A DNA stretch of 64,000 bases, from assembly GCF_014199415.1 (NCBI RefSeq), contig NZ_JACIJN010000011.1:78825-142824 (forward strand), read 5' to 3'. Below the pieces are notes generated by a model, which searched no databases, was not told the origin of the DNA, and saw only the letters and a list, made by a program, of their open reading frames with translations. Source of the stretch: Sphingomonas endophytica (GTDB taxonomy: Bacteria > Pseudomonadota > Alphaproteobacteria > Sphingomonadales > Sphingomonadaceae). The position numbers and the translations under genes are program-made. Positions 1 through 8,835 of the stretch are shown here, in pieces (within the stretch, counting starts at the first letter, position 1; each line of letters opens with the position of its first letter).

Positions 1-1
1 C

Positions 2-37
2 CCGTATATCGCGCAGCAACGCTGGAGCGCCGAATGA
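2..37 (+). CDS. C-terminal end of an upstream gene, probably ftsW (partial)
   Basis: The first bases read [11 protein letters not shown] followed by TGA, and the stop overlaps the murG ATG as ATGA. Only eleven residues are visible, so the identity rests on position: in alphaproteobacterial division clusters the gene before murG is normally ftsW, the lipid II polymerase of the divisome. The overlap shows that murG is translationally coupled to it. Confidence 0.5.
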   Translation, partial: PYIAQQRWSAE

Positions 38-1194
38 CGCAGGTCCGCGACTTCCGTCCTCGCCATTACGTGCTCGCCGCCGGCGGGACCGGCGGGCATA
101 TGGTGCCCGCCGCCGCGCTGGCGGCCGAGCTGATGAAGCGCGGGCACCGCGTCGCTTTGGTCAGCGACGCGCGCGGGGTGCGCTTTCCGGGGCTGTTCGA
201 GGGCGTGCAGACGCATGTCATCCCCGCCGGGCGCTTCGCGGGCGGGCCGCTCGGCTGGGCGAAGGCGGCGCGGCTGATGGTGGAGGGGCGCACGTCCGCG
301 CGCGACCTCTATCGCACCTTCAAGCCGGCCGCGGTGATCGGCTTCGGCGGCTATCCCGCCTTTCCGGCGCTGTCGGCAGCGTTCGCCGAGAAGATTCCGA
401 CCGCGGTCCACGAGCAGAATGCGGTGCTGGGGCGCGTCAACCGGCTGGTGGCCGGGCGCGTCGATGCGATCGCGACCAGCTATGCCGAGACCGAGCGGCT
501 CAACCCGCGCCACCGCCACAAGGCGCATCTGATCGGCAATCCGGTGCGCGAGAGCGTGCTGGCGTTGCGCGCCAAGCCCTATCCGGTGCCCGACGAGGAC
601 GGCATCTTCCGCGTGCTGGTGACCGGCGGCAGCCAGGGCGCGTCGGTGCTCAGCCAGGTGGTGCCCGACGGGCTGGCGCTGCTGCCGGTCGCGTTCCGTC
701 GCCGCTTGCAGGTGACGCATCAGGCGCGGATCGAGGATATCGATGCGGTGCGTGAAAAGTACGCCAGCCTCGACATCGCCGCCGATCTCGCCACCTACCT
801 TCCCGACCTGCCCGAGCAACTCGGCTGGTCGCACCTCGTCATCGCGCGCGCCGGCGCATCGACGATCGCCGAGCTGACCGCCGCCGGCCGCCCCGCGATC
901 CTCGTGCCGTTGCCCTCGGCGACCGACGATCACCAGACCGCCAATGCGCGCGAGATCACCGCCGCGGGCGGCGCGCGCACGATCCAGCAGACCGCCTTCA
1001 CGCCGACGGAACTCGCCAAGCAGATGCAGAAACTCGGACTCGACCCCGAAGCGCTCGGCAATGCCGCCACCCGCGCGCGTTCGTGCGGCGCGCCCAATGC
1101 CGTCACCGACCTCGCCGATCTGGTCGAGAGCCTCGACGCGCCGCGCGCGCGGATCAAGGTCGGCAAGGCGCAGACGCGGAAGGCATTCGCATGA
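34..1194 (+). CDS. murG: MurG, UDP-GlcNAc:undecaprenyl-PP-MurNAc-pentapeptide transferase
   Basis: This enzyme converts lipid I to lipid II at the inner face of the cytoplasmic membrane. The 386-residue length fits the family. Visible signatures are the N-terminal glycine loop GGTGGH (17-22), GFGGYPA (103-109), HEQNAVLG (126-133), TGGSQGA at about 197-203, and the C-domain sugar-nucleotide site RAGASTIAE (272-280) followed by [12 protein letters not shown] (294-305). It starts by ATGA overlap with the preceding gene and ends by ATGA overlap with murC, so it sits inside one tightly coupled dcw operon. Confidence 0.98.
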   Translation: MTQVRDFRPRHYVLAAGGTGGHMVPAAALAAELMKRGHRVALVSDARGVRFPGLFEGVQTHVIPAGRFAGGPLGWAKAARLMVEGRTSARDLYRTFKPAAVIGFGGYPAFPALSAAFAEKIPTAVHEQNAVLGRVNRLVAGRVDAIATSYAETERLNPRHRHKAHLIGNPVRESVLALRAKPYPVPDEDGIFRVLVTGGSQGASVLSQVVPDGLALLPVAFRRRLQVTHQARIEDIDAVREKYASLDIAADLATYLPDLPEQLGWSHLVIARAGASTIAELTAAGRPAILVPLPSATDDHQTANAREITAAGGARTIQQTAFTPTELAKQMQKLGLDPEALGNAATRARSCGAPNAVTDLADLVESLDAPRARIKVGKAQTRKAFA

Positions 1195-2594
1195 AGGGGG
1201 TCGCCACCGATATCGGCACGATCCACTTCGTCGGGATCGGCGGGATCGGCATGTCGGGCATCGCCGAGGTGATGCACAATCTCGGCTACAAGGTGCAGGG
1301 CTCCGACGTCGCCGAGGGCTATGTGATCGAGGGGCTGCGCAAGCGCGGCATCGCCGTGACGATCGGGCATGACGCCGCCAATGTCGACGGCGTGGCGGTG
1401 GTCGTGACCTCGACCGCGGTGAAGCGCGGCAACCCGGAGGTCGAGGCGGCGCTGCGCAACCGCGTTCCGGTCGTGCGGCGCGCCGAGATGCTCGCCGAGC
1501 TGATGCGGCTCAAGTCGACCGTCGCGGTCGCGGGGACGCACGGCAAGACCACGACGACCTCGATGGTCGCGGCGTTGCTCGATGCCGGCGGGGTCGATCC
1601 GACCGTCATCAACGGCGGGATCATCAACAGCTACGGCTCGAACGCGCGGCTGGGCGCGAGCGACTGGATGGTGGTCGAGGCCGACGAGAGCGACGGCAGC
1701 TTCCTGCGGCTTGACGGGACGATTGTGGTCGTCACCAATATCGATCCCGAGCATCTCGACCATTATGGCAGCTTCGACCGCGCCAAGAACGCCTATGTCG
1801 AGTTCGTCGAGAACGTGCCCTTTTACGGCGCGGCGCTGCTGTGCCTCGACCACCCGGAGGTGCAGGCGCTGATCCCGCGCGTCCGCGACCGGCGGATCGT
1901 CACCTATGGCTTCGCGGCGTCGGCGGACGTGCGCGGGGTCAATGTCACGCCCTATCCGGGCGGCAATCGGTTCGAGGCGCTGATCCGCGCGCGCGACGGT
2001 GACGTGCGCTCGATCGAGGGGATCGATCTGCCGATGCCGGGGCGGCACAACGTCCAGAATGCGCTCGCCGCGATCGGCGTCGCGCTCGAGCTGGGGATCG
2101 ACGATGCGACGATCCAGAAGGGGTTCGAGCGCTTCTCCGGAGTCAAGCGCCGCTTCACCAAGGTTGGTGAGGTAAGTGGCGCGACGATCATCGACGATTA
2201 CGGGCATCATCCGGTCGAGATCCGCGCGGTGCTCGCCGCCGCGCGCGAGAGTGCGCAGGGGCGGGTGATCGCGGTCGTTCAGCCGCATCGTTACTCGCGG
2301 CTCGGCAATCTGATGGAAGACTTTCGCGGCGCGTTCAACGACGCGGATCAGGTGTATGTCACTCCGGTCTATGCCGCGGGCGAAGCGCCGGTCCCCGGTG
2401 TCGATGCCGAGGCGCTGGTCGCGGGGTTGCAGGAGCGCGGGCATCGCCAGGCGGCGGTGGTGGCGGACGCCGCCGCGCTCGCCGATGTGCTGGCGGGCGA
2501 GGTGCGCGCGGGGGATCAGGTGATCTGCCTCGGCGCGGGCGACATCACCAAATGGGCGGCCGGGCTGGCCGCCGCGATCGGGGAACGCGCATGA
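1191..2594 (+). CDS. murC: MurC, UDP-N-acetylmuramate--L-alanine ligase
   Basis: This cytoplasmic Mur ligase adds the first L-alanine to UDP-MurNAc using ATP. The product is 467 residues. The N-terminal nucleotide-binding motif [12 protein letters not shown] (15-26), the ATP P-loop GTHGKTTTT (115-123), a DESDGSF segment and the C-terminal YGHHPVEI stretch are all present. The open frame extends further upstream, but the ATG at 1191 gives the normal MurC N terminus and overlaps the murG stop (ATGA). Its own stop overlaps the start of a 66-residue gene in the same way. Confidence 0.98.
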   Translation: MKGVATDIGTIHFVGIGGIGMSGIAEVMHNLGYKVQGSDVAEGYVIEGLRKRGIAVTIGHDAANVDGVAVVVTSTAVKRGNPEVEAALRNRVPVVRRAEMLAELMRLKSTVAVAGTHGKTTTTSMVAALLDAGGVDPTVINGGIINSYGSNARLGASDWMVVEADESDGSFLRLDGTIVVVTNIDPEHLDHYGSFDRAKNAYVEFVENVPFYGAALLCLDHPEVQALIPRVRDRRIVTYGFAASADVRGVNVTPYPGGNRFEALIRARDGDVRSIEGIDLPMPGRHNVQNALAAIGVALELGIDDATIQKGFERFSGVKRRFTKVGEVSGATIIDDYGHHPVEIRAVLAAARESAQGRVIAVVQPHRYSRLGNLMEDFRGAFNDADQVYVTPVYAAGEAPVPGVDAEALVAGLQERGHRQAAVVADAAALADVLAGEVRAGDQVICLGAGDITKWAAGLAAAIGERA

Positions 2595-2791
2595 CCAACT
2601 GGTTCGACGCCGCGATCAACTGGCAGAAGCAATTGCTCGACACCCAGCGCAGCGCGCTGGAGGCCGGTCGGCACGCCACCGATGCGGGCGCGGCGTTGAT
2701 CGCAGCGCAGGAGGCGACGCGGCGGGCGGGCGAGGCGAACATGGCGGCGTGGCAGGCCTGGGCGCAACTGTGGCGGGCCGGGCCGTGGTGA
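2591..2791 (+). CDS. Small conserved-looking protein between murC and murB (66 aa, unknown)
   Basis: The product starts [16 protein letters not shown] and is almost entirely helix-forming: alanine-rich, tryptophan at several positions, heptad-like spacing of Ala/Leu/Gln, no signal peptide and no membrane segment. The ATG overlaps the murC stop (ATGA) and the TGA overlaps the murB GTG (GTGA), so ribosomes moving from murC to murB must pass through it. That double coupling is the main argument that it is real. The composition resembles short phasin-like or coiled-coil proteins, but I recognise no family and assign no function. A role linked to wall precursor synthesis is inference from position only. 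Confidence 0.75.
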   Translation: MTNWFDAAINWQKQLLDTQRSALEAGRHATDAGAALIAAQEATRRAGEANMAAWQAWAQLWRAGPW

Positions 2792-3801
2792 GCGCGCTCC
2801 CCGAGGTCCGCGGGCAACTGACCCGCCATGCGCCGCTCGCGCCGCTCGTCTGGTTCAAGGCGGGCGGGGCGGCGGAGTGGCTGTTCGAGCCCGCCGATGC
2901 CGACGATCTGTGCGCGTTCCTCGCGGCGCTCGATCCGGCGGTGCCGGTCATGCCGCTCGGGCTCGGCTCGAACCTGATCGTCCGCGACGGCGGGGTGCCG
3001 GGCGTGGTGGTGCGGCTTGGCAAGCCGTTCGCGACCGCTACCGCGCTCGACGAGGTGACATTGCGCTGCGGGGGCGGGGCGAGCGGCATCCTCGTGTCCT
3101 CGACCGCGCGCGACGCCGGGGTCGCGGGGCTGGAGTTCCTGCGCTCGATCCCCGGTACGGTCGGCGGGTTCGTGCGGATGAACGGCGGCGCCTATGGGCG
3201 CGAGACCGCCGACGTGCTGGTCGAGGCCGAGGTCGTGTTGCGCTCGGGCGAGCGGCGGACGCTGGCGGCCAGTGCGCTGGCCTATACCTATCGCCATTCC
3301 GAACTGCCGCAGGGCGCGGTGGTGATCGCGGCCACCTTCCGTGGGCAGCCGGGCGAGCCCGCCGCAATCCAGGCGGAGATGGACCGGATCGCCGCCGCGC
3401 GCGAGGCGTCGCAGCCGCTGCGCTCGAAGACCGGCGGGTCGACCTTCAAGAACCCCGACGGGCACAAGGCATGGGCGCTGGTCGATGCCGCCGGGTGCCG
3501 CGGGCTGCGGCGCGGCGACGCGCAGGTCAGCGAGAAGCATACGAACTTCTTGCTCAACCTCGGTGCGGCGAGCAGCGCGGACATCGAGGCGCTGGGCGAG
3601 GACGTGCGCGCGCGGGTGAAGGCGGCGAGCGGCGTGGAACTGGAATGGGAGATACAAAGGGTGGGTTTGGTGGACGAGCTTAGCCCTCTCCCCTCTGGGG
3701 AGAGGGTTGGGAGAGGGGCCGAGGTCTCACCGAGACTGATCTCTCTGCGAGACACCAACCCCTCACCCCGACCCTCTCCCCAAGAGGGAGAGGGAGCATG
3801 A
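2788..3801 (+). CDS. murB: MurB, UDP-N-acetylenolpyruvoylglucosamine reductase with repeat-derived C-terminal extension
   Basis: This FAD enzyme reduces UDP-GlcNAc-enolpyruvate to UDP-MurNAc with NADPH. The GTG start at 2788 overlaps the previous stop, and 337 residues follow. Family signatures are GLGSNLIVRDGG (58-69), SIPGTVGGFVRMNGGAYG (120-137), GGSTFKNPDGHKAWAL (216-231) holding the proton-donor serine, and SEKHTNFLLNLG (248-259). A normal MurB ends near ELEWEIQRVG (284-293). Here the frame continues about 40 residues through an imperfect palindromic repeat (3684-3794) before reaching a stop at the ddl start. The tail is low-complexity, rich in Pro, Ser, Glu and Arg, and probably dispensable. 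Confidence 0.97.
   Translation: MSALPEVRGQLTRHAPLAPLVWFKAGGAAEWLFEPADADDLCAFLAALDPAVPVMPLGLGSNLIVRDGGVPGVVVRLGKPFATATALDEVTLRCGGGASGILVSSTARDAGVAGLEFLRSIPGTVGGFVRMNGGAYGRETADVLVEAEVVLRSGERRTLAASALAYTYRHSELPQGAVVIAATFRGQPGEPAAIQAEMDRIAAAREASQPLRSKTGGSTFKNPDGHKAWALVDAAGCRGLRRGDAQVSEKHTNFLLNLGAASSADIEALGEDVRARVKAASGVELEWEIQRVGLVDELSPLPSGERVGRGAEVSPRLISLRDTNPSPRPSPQEGEGA
3684..3794. repeat. Imperfect palindromic repeat (CTCTCCCC type) inside the murB 3' end
   Basis: The left arm begins CCCTCTCCCCTCTGGGGAG and the right arm is its near reverse complement. Each arm is about 35 bases and has its own internal hairpin. The core between the arms contains GTCTCACCGAGAC. A second copy with the same core lies at 17397-17493 outside any gene. 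Here the element is translated as the MurB tail, and its purine-rich end (AGGGAGAGGGAG) lies just before the ddl ATG. Confidence 0.9.
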
Positions 3802-4718
3802 CCTTGCACATCGCAGTCCTCATGGGCGGCTGGTCGGCCGAGCGTCAGGTGTCGCTCTCCTCGGGCAACGGCGTCGCCGATGCGCTTGAGTCGCTCGGCC
3901 ATCGCGTCACGCGCATCGACATGGGGCGCGACGTTGCCGCGAAGCTCTCCGAAGCAAAGCCGGACCTCGTCTTCAACGCGCTCCACGGCACGCCGGGCGA
4001 GGACGGGAGCGTGCAGGGCCTCATGGACCTGATGGGGCTGCGCTACACCCATTCCGGGCTCGCCACCTCGGTGATCGCGATCGACAAGGTATTGACCAAG
4101 CAGGTGCTGGTCCCCGCCGGCATCCCGATGCCCGGCGGGCGGATCGTGAAGAGCGCCGACGTGCACGACGCCGATCCGCTGCCGCGGCCCTATGTGCTGA
4201 AGCCGGTCAACGAAGGCTCGTCGGTCGGGGTCGCGATCGTTACCGATGCGGGCAATTACGGCAACCCGATCGCGCGCGACGCGACCGGGCCGTGGCAGGA
4301 GTTCGACGAACTGCTCGCCGAACCCTATGTCCGCGGGCGCGAGCTGACGACCGCCGTGCTCGGCGATCGGGCGCTCGGCGTCACCGAGCTGCGGCCCAAG
4401 TCGGGCTGGTACGATTATGACGCCAAATATACCGACGGGATGACCGACCATATCTTCCCCGCGGAGATCCCCGACGAGATCACGCAGGCGTGCATGGCGC
4501 TGGCGTTGCAGGCGCATCGCGTGCTCGGCTGCCGCGGCACCAGCCGCTCCGACTTCCGCTGGGATGACGAGCGCGGCGTCGACGGGCTGTTCCTGCTGGA
4601 AGTGAACACCCAGCCGGGGATGACTCCGCTCAGCCTCGTCCCCGAACAGGCACGGCACACCGGCATGAGCTATCCCGCGCTGGTGCAGGCGATCGTCGAC
4701 CAGGCGATTGGGTCATGA
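3798..4718 (+). CDS. ddl: D-alanine--D-alanine ligase
   Basis: This cytoplasmic ATP-grasp enzyme makes the D-Ala-D-Ala dipeptide for the wall stem peptide. At 306 residues it is the short DdlB type usual in dcw clusters. Motifs seen are MGGWSAERQVSLSSG near the N terminus, HGTPGEDGSVQGL, the ATP-binding KPVNEGSSVGV and the metal/substrate segment EVNTQPGMTP. The ATG overlaps the murB stop (ATGA). The ribosome-binding purine tract just upstream is contributed by the palindromic repeat inside the murB end. Its own end overlaps ftsQ. Confidence 0.97.
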   Translation: MTLHIAVLMGGWSAERQVSLSSGNGVADALESLGHRVTRIDMGRDVAAKLSEAKPDLVFNALHGTPGEDGSVQGLMDLMGLRYTHSGLATSVIAIDKVLTKQVLVPAGIPMPGGRIVKSADVHDADPLPRPYVLKPVNEGSSVGVAIVTDAGNYGNPIARDATGPWQEFDELLAEPYVRGRELTTAVLGDRALGVTELRPKSGWYDYDAKYTDGMTDHIFPAEIPDEITQACMALALQAHRVLGCRGTSRSDFRWDDERGVDGLFLLEVNTQPGMTPLSLVPEQARHTGMSYPALVQAIVDQAIGS

Positions 4719-5704
4719 GCCGCACGATCAAGCGCGGCGCGGCGCCGCCGGGTCGCCGCCCGACCCCGAACCGGCGGCGCGTGCCGAAGGCGTCGCTGGG
4801 CGACCGGCTGCTCGCCAAGATGCCGATCAGCGAGGACGCGCTGCGCAAGGCGGTGACGTGGACGGTGCTGGGCGGGGTCGGCGTCGCGACGCTGTTCGTC
4901 GCCAATCTGCTGGGCGTGCCGCAGGCGATCGGCGCGGGCGTCGCGGAGGCGGCGGGGCGGGCCGGCTTGCGCGTCGAACAGGTCGACATCACCGGGCTCA
5001 AGCGGATGGACCGCGAAACGGTCTATGCGGTCGCGCTGGAGGATCAGTCGTCGCGCGCGATGCTGCGCGTCGATCTGGAGCGCGTGCGCGAGCGATTGCT
5101 GGCCTATGGCTGGATTTCCGACGCCTATGTCGCGCGGCGGCTCCCCGACCGGCTGGTGATCCACATCACCGAACGCGAGCCGGCGGCGATTTGGCAGGAC
5201 AAGGGGCAATTGACGCTGATCGACGCGACCGGGCGGCTGCTCGCGCCGGTCGCGCCGACGCATATGCCCGATCTGCCGCTCGTCATCGGTCCCGGCGCGA
5301 ATCAGCAGGAGCCGGGCTATCAGGCGCTGCTCGCCGCCGCGCCTGCGCTGCGCCCGCGCATCCGCGCCGCGACCTGGGTCGGCAACCGCCGCTGGGACCT
5401 GACCTTCACCACCGGCGAGACGCTGGCGCTGCCGCAGGACGGCGCGCCGCAGGCGCTCATCAAGTTCGCGCAGATGGACGGCGCGGACCCGTTGCTCGGC
5501 AAGGGCTGGCTGCGCTTCGACCTGCGCGATCCCGCCAAGATGTATGCGCGCCGCGCCGGGCAGGACCAGCAACGGGTCGCGGACGACGGCCGCAACGACC
5601 CGCCCGCCGATGCCGCGGCGGCGACGGGCAACAACGTGATCGGCGACAACGACCGAACGATCGAGGCGCGCGCCGGGGAAGCGCTGCGTTCCGGCGAAGC
5701 ATGA
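4715..5704 (+). CDS. ftsQ: FtsQ, divisome protein with POTRA domain
   Basis: FtsQ links early and late divisome proteins at the septum. The 329-residue protein has a basic cytoplasmic N terminus rich in Arg/Pro (about 1-45), a single membrane segment at about 46-66, then a POTRA domain (about 86-155, beginning RVEQVDITGLKRMDRETV) and the FtsQ beta domain. The C-terminal 40 residues are hydrophilic and probably disordered. The start overlaps the ddl stop (ATGA), and ftsA follows after a 12-base gap with its own purine-rich site. Confidence 0.95.
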   Translation: MSRTIKRGAAPPGRRPTPNRRRVPKASLGDRLLAKMPISEDALRKAVTWTVLGGVGVATLFVANLLGVPQAIGAGVAEAAGRAGLRVEQVDITGLKRMDRETVYAVALEDQSSRAMLRVDLERVRERLLAYGWISDAYVARRLPDRLVIHITEREPAAIWQDKGQLTLIDATGRLLAPVAPTHMPDLPLVIGPGANQQEPGYQALLAAAPALRPRIRAATWVGNRRWDLTFTTGETLALPQDGAPQALIKFAQMDGADPLLGKGWLRFDLRDPAKMYARRAGQDQQRVADDGRNDPPADAAAATGNNVIGDNDRTIEARAGEALRSGEA

Positions 5705-5716
5705 GGGGGTAGAGCG

Positions 5717-6976
5717 ATGGCGAAGGTAGCACCTGACGGCCTGATTACCGCGCTGGACATCGGATCGTCCAAGGTATCGGCGATGATTGCGCAGAAAGGC
5801 GACGGCGGCGAACTCAACGTGCTCGGCACCGGCCAGCGCGAGAGCCGCGGGGTCAAGCGCGGCTATATCGCCGACATGGACGCCACCGAGGTCGCGGTGC
5901 GCGAGGCGGTCGAACAGGCGGAGCGGATCGCCGGCTTCAACATCGAGAATGTCTGGGCGGGTTTCTCGGCGGGCGGGCTGGTCAGCGACGAAGCGTTCAT
6001 CGAGGCCGAACTCGGCGGGATGCGCATCGAACAGGCCGATATCGATGCCTTGCTCCACGAAGGCCGGCAGTCGATCGACCCGCAGGGCCGGATGGTGCTC
6101 CACGCGCAGCCGGCGCTCTACACGCTCGACGGGCTGACCGGGGTCAAGAAGCCGCTCGGGCTCCACGCCGACCGGCTCGGCGTCCACATCCATGTCATCG
6201 CCGCGGACGGCTCGCCGGTGCGCAACCTCGATCTGTGCGTCCGCTCCGCGCATCTGGAGGTAAAGTCGATCATCGCCGCGCCGGTCGCCACCGGGCTCGC
6301 CTGCCTGACCTTCGAGGAGCGCGACCTCGGCGTCGCGCTGGTCGAGATCGGCGCGGGGATCACCAACGTCTCGCTGTTCGCGGGGTCGATGCTGGTCGGG
6401 CTCAAGTCGATCCCGTTCGGCGCCGCGGACATCACCGACGACATCGCCTCCGCCTTCGGCACGACGCGGTTGCAGGCCGAGCGGATCAAATGCTTCCACG
6501 GCTCGGCCAACGCGTCTCCGCGCGACAATCACGAGATGGTGACGATCCGCGAGCGGACGCAGGAAGAGGATTCGGAGGCGTTGCAGATCACCAAGGCGGC
6601 GCTGATCGCGGTCATCCGCCAGCGGCTGGAGCATCTCGTCGGCGAGATTCAGAGCGCGCTCAAGGAACTCAAGTTCGAGGGGCCGGTTGGTCGCCAGGTG
6701 GTATTGACCGGCGGCGGTGCCGAACTGAAGGGCATCGCCGATTATGCCCAGCAGGCGCTGGGGCGGTCGGTGCGGATCGGCCGCCCGCGCGGGCTGACCG
6801 GACTGCCGGAGGCGCATGCCGGACCGGGGTTCGCGACTCTGGCCGGGCTGGCGTTCTTCGCGGCGAGCGATCCAATCGACCTGCGTGGCCTCGCGCCGAC
6901 GCAGCAGATGGTCCACCGCCAGCGCGGGCTGCGCGGCTTCTGGAAGCTCGTGCAGGCCGCAAAGGCAAATTATTGA
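5717..6976 (+). CDS. ftsA: FtsA, actin-like membrane anchor of the Z ring
   Basis: FtsA tethers FtsZ to the membrane and recruits later divisome proteins. The 419-residue product shows the actin/Hsp70 nucleotide-binding layout: [16 protein letters not shown] at the N terminus, [13 protein letters not shown] in the middle and [13 protein letters not shown] near the C terminus. The last residues ([14 protein letters not shown]) form an amphipathic helix suitable as a membrane-targeting sequence. A GAGGGGG tract overlapping the ftsQ stop serves as ribosome-binding site. Confidence 0.97.
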   Translation: MAKVAPDGLITALDIGSSKVSAMIAQKGDGGELNVLGTGQRESRGVKRGYIADMDATEVAVREAVEQAERIAGFNIENVWAGFSAGGLVSDEAFIEAELGGMRIEQADIDALLHEGRQSIDPQGRMVLHAQPALYTLDGLTGVKKPLGLHADRLGVHIHVIAADGSPVRNLDLCVRSAHLEVKSIIAAPVATGLACLTFEERDLGVALVEIGAGITNVSLFAGSMLVGLKSIPFGAADITDDIASAFGTTRLQAERIKCFHGSANASPRDNHEMVTIRERTQEEDSEALQITKAALIAVIRQRLEHLVGEIQSALKELKFEGPVGRQVVLTGGGAELKGIADYAQQALGRSVRIGRPRGLTGLPEAHAGPGFATLAGLAFFAASDPIDLRGLAPTQQMVHRQRGLRGFWKLVQAAKANY

Positions 6977-7091
6977 CGCGACAACGGGTTGGTTAACGGT
7001 GTTTCCTCTTCCACCGCGCGCCCGCATGTTGCACATCGGTGTAAATGGCCCGTTTGAACAGTGCGATGCGGGCGGACGGAGTAATGTTGCG

Positions 7092-8594
7092 ATGAGCATC
7101 GAATTCATCACGCCCGATCTCGACGACCTGACCCCGCGGATCACCGTGATCGGCGTCGGCGGGGCCGGCGGCAATGCGATCGCGAACATGATGCGCGCGG
7201 ACGTGCAGGGCGTGAACTTCCTGGTCGCGAACACCGACGCGCAGGCGCTCAAACAGTCCGAGGCGGAGCAGAAGATCCAGCTCGGCGCGAAGATCACCCA
7301 GGGGCTCGGCGCGGGCAGCCGGCCGGAGATCGGCCGCGCCGCCGCCGAGGAGACGATCGACGAGCTGTCGCGGCTGCTCGAAGGCAGTCACATGTGCTTC
7401 ATCGCCGCGGGCATGGGCGGCGGCACCGGCACCGGCGCGGCCCCGGTCATCGCCAAGGCGGCGCGCGACATGGGCATCCTGACCGTCGGCGTCGTGACCA
7501 AGCCGTTCAGCTTCGAGGGCAACCGCCGCTCGAAGTCGGCCGATGCCGGCATCGAGGAACTGCAGAAGTTCGTCGACACGCTGATCGTGATCCCGAACCA
7601 GAATCTGTTTCTCGTCGCCAATGCGAACACCACGTTCAAGCAGGCGTTCGAGATGGCCGACGAGGTCCTGCAGCAGGGCGTGCGCGGCATCACCGACCTG
7701 ATGGTCATGCCGGGCCTCATCAATCTCGACTTCGCCGACGTCCGCTCGGTGATGCAGGAGATGGGCAAGGCGATGATGGGCACCGGCGAGGCGGAAGGCG
7801 ACGACCGCGCGCTGATCGCGGCGCAGAAGGCGATCGCCAACCCGTTGCTCGACGGCGTGTCGATGCAGGGCGCCAAGGGCGTGATCGTCTCGATCACCGG
7901 CGGCGACGACATGCGTCTGCTCGAGGTCGACGAGGCCGCCAACCACATCCGCGAGCTGGTCGACCCGGATGCGAACATCATCTGGGGCTCGGCGTTCAAC
8001 CCGGAGCTGGAAGGCAAGATCCGCGTTTCGGTGGTCGCGACCGGGATAGAGAGTGTCGGTCAGGCGACCGCACCCGCCGCCGCCAGCGCGCCGTCCGAGC
8101 CGCCGCGCACCTTCAGCTTCAACGCGCCGCGCCGCACCGATGCCGCACCGGCGCCGGTCGCCGCCGCGCCGGCCCCGACCCCCGCGCCGCAGCCGGTCGC
8201 CTATGAGCCGGCCGCCGCGGTGCCGCCGCAGCAGCCGAGCGGCGCCGCCGCCGGCGCGATGGCCGAGGGCGTGCCGCCCGCCAACGCCGGTGCGGGGATC
8301 GACCCGTCGCCCGCGCGTCCCGCCGAGGACGAGCTGGTGCTGGGTGCCGAGTCGCTGATGCCCGCGCCTGCCGCGACTGCGCCGGCCGGCGACGCGCAGC
8401 GCCGCCGCTTCCTGTCGCCGGGCACGCCCGAGGAGGAAACGCCGGCACCCGCCGCGCCGCGCGTCAAGCTGGGCGGGACGCTGTTCGAGCGGATGCAGAA
8501 CGCCACCCGCAACGCCGGTGGCCGCGCGGTCGAGGACGATGGGCGCGAGCCGGGCGATCTGCCGCGCTTCCTGCATCGCCAGAACAACCAGTAA
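7092..8594 (+). CDS. ftsZ: FtsZ, tubulin-like GTPase
   Basis: FtsZ polymerises into the division ring. The ATG at 7092 ([13 protein letters not shown]) has a GGAG tract upstream; the open frame extends further but that part is non-coding and gives no FtsZ-like residues. The GTPase loop GGVGGAGGN lies near residue 21 and the tubulin signature [10 protein letters not shown] at 109-118. The product is 500 residues, longer than E. coli FtsZ because of an Ala/Pro-rich linker from about 320 to 480, as usual in alphaproteobacteria. The conserved C-terminal peptide reads DLPRFLHRQ, which is the contact site for FtsA and other partners. The 115-base gap after ftsA suggests ftsZ also has its own promoter. 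Confidence 0.98.
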   Translation: MSIEFITPDLDDLTPRITVIGVGGAGGNAIANMMRADVQGVNFLVANTDAQALKQSEAEQKIQLGAKITQGLGAGSRPEIGRAAAEETIDELSRLLEGSHMCFIAAGMGGGTGTGAAPVIAKAARDMGILTVGVVTKPFSFEGNRRSKSADAGIEELQKFVDTLIVIPNQNLFLVANANTTFKQAFEMADEVLQQGVRGITDLMVMPGLINLDFADVRSVMQEMGKAMMGTGEAEGDDRALIAAQKAIANPLLDGVSMQGAKGVIVSITGGDDMRLLEVDEAANHIRELVDPDANIIWGSAFNPELEGKIRVSVVATGIESVGQATAPAAASAPSEPPRTFSFNAPRRTDAAPAPVAAAPAPTPAPQPVAYEPAAAVPPQQPSGAAAGAMAEGVPPANAGAGIDPSPARPAEDELVLGAESLMPAPAATAPAGDAQRRRFLSPGTPEEETPAPAAPRVKLGGTLFERMQNATRNAGGRAVEDDGREPGDLPRFLHRQNNQ

Positions 8595-8602
8595 TCCGAT
8601 CG

Positions 8603-8635
8603 GCGGCGGGGCGCGGTTCGGCCGCGCACCGCCGC
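8603..8635 (+). terminator. GC-rich stem-loop after ftsZ
   Basis: A strong hairpin (GCGGCGGG GCGCGG, loop TTCGG, CCGCGC A CCGCCGC) lies eight bases past the ftsZ stop. No run of T follows, so it may only stabilise the mRNA 3' end or pause transcription. Confidence 0.45.
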
Positions 8636-8682
8636 TCAGGCTCGCTTCGTCGCAGGCGGGTCGGCCGCATCATTGCCGGTTC

Positions 8683-8835
8683 ATGCCCGAGCGGCTCTAT
8701 GGCGCGATGACCGAGCGTCCGTCCGCCCTCGTCGCCCCCGGGTCCGTGGTCGCGGACGCGGCGATCGCGTCGCCCATATCCTTTTCCGGTCCGTCCGGCC
8801 CCGTCGCGGGCTGCGGCGGGGAGCTTTACGCATGA
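8683..8835 (+). CDS. Possible 50-aa leader gene coupled to the TPR/SPOR gene
   Basis: An ATG at 8683 opens a frame reading MPERLYGAMTERPSALV and ending GCGGELYA, with its TGA overlapping the next ATG (ATGA at 8832). Third codon positions are overwhelmingly G or C, as in the true genes around it. No clear ribosome-binding site precedes it, there is no signal or membrane segment, and I recognise no family. An internal ATG at 8707 is an equally possible start. It may equally be untranslated leader with chance openness. Confidence 0.3.
   Translation: MPERLYGAMTERPSALVAPGSVVADAAIASPISFSGPSGPVAGCGGELYA

Noticed and set aside
930..2444. 504-codon open frame on the minus strand under murC
   Set aside because: It is the mirror of a high-GC coding region; the product is low-complexity Arg/Asp/His/Val-rich and murC on the plus strand has full family motifs.
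6993..6997. TTAAC before ftsZ as a CtrA box
   Set aside because: Only one half-site is present; the second TTAA at the required 7-base spacing is missing.
4670..7297. 875-codon open frame on the minus strand under ftsQ-ftsA
   Set aside because: Shadow frame of the GC-rich ftsQ and ftsA genes; Arg/Asp/His-rich product, no family pattern, no separate start signals.
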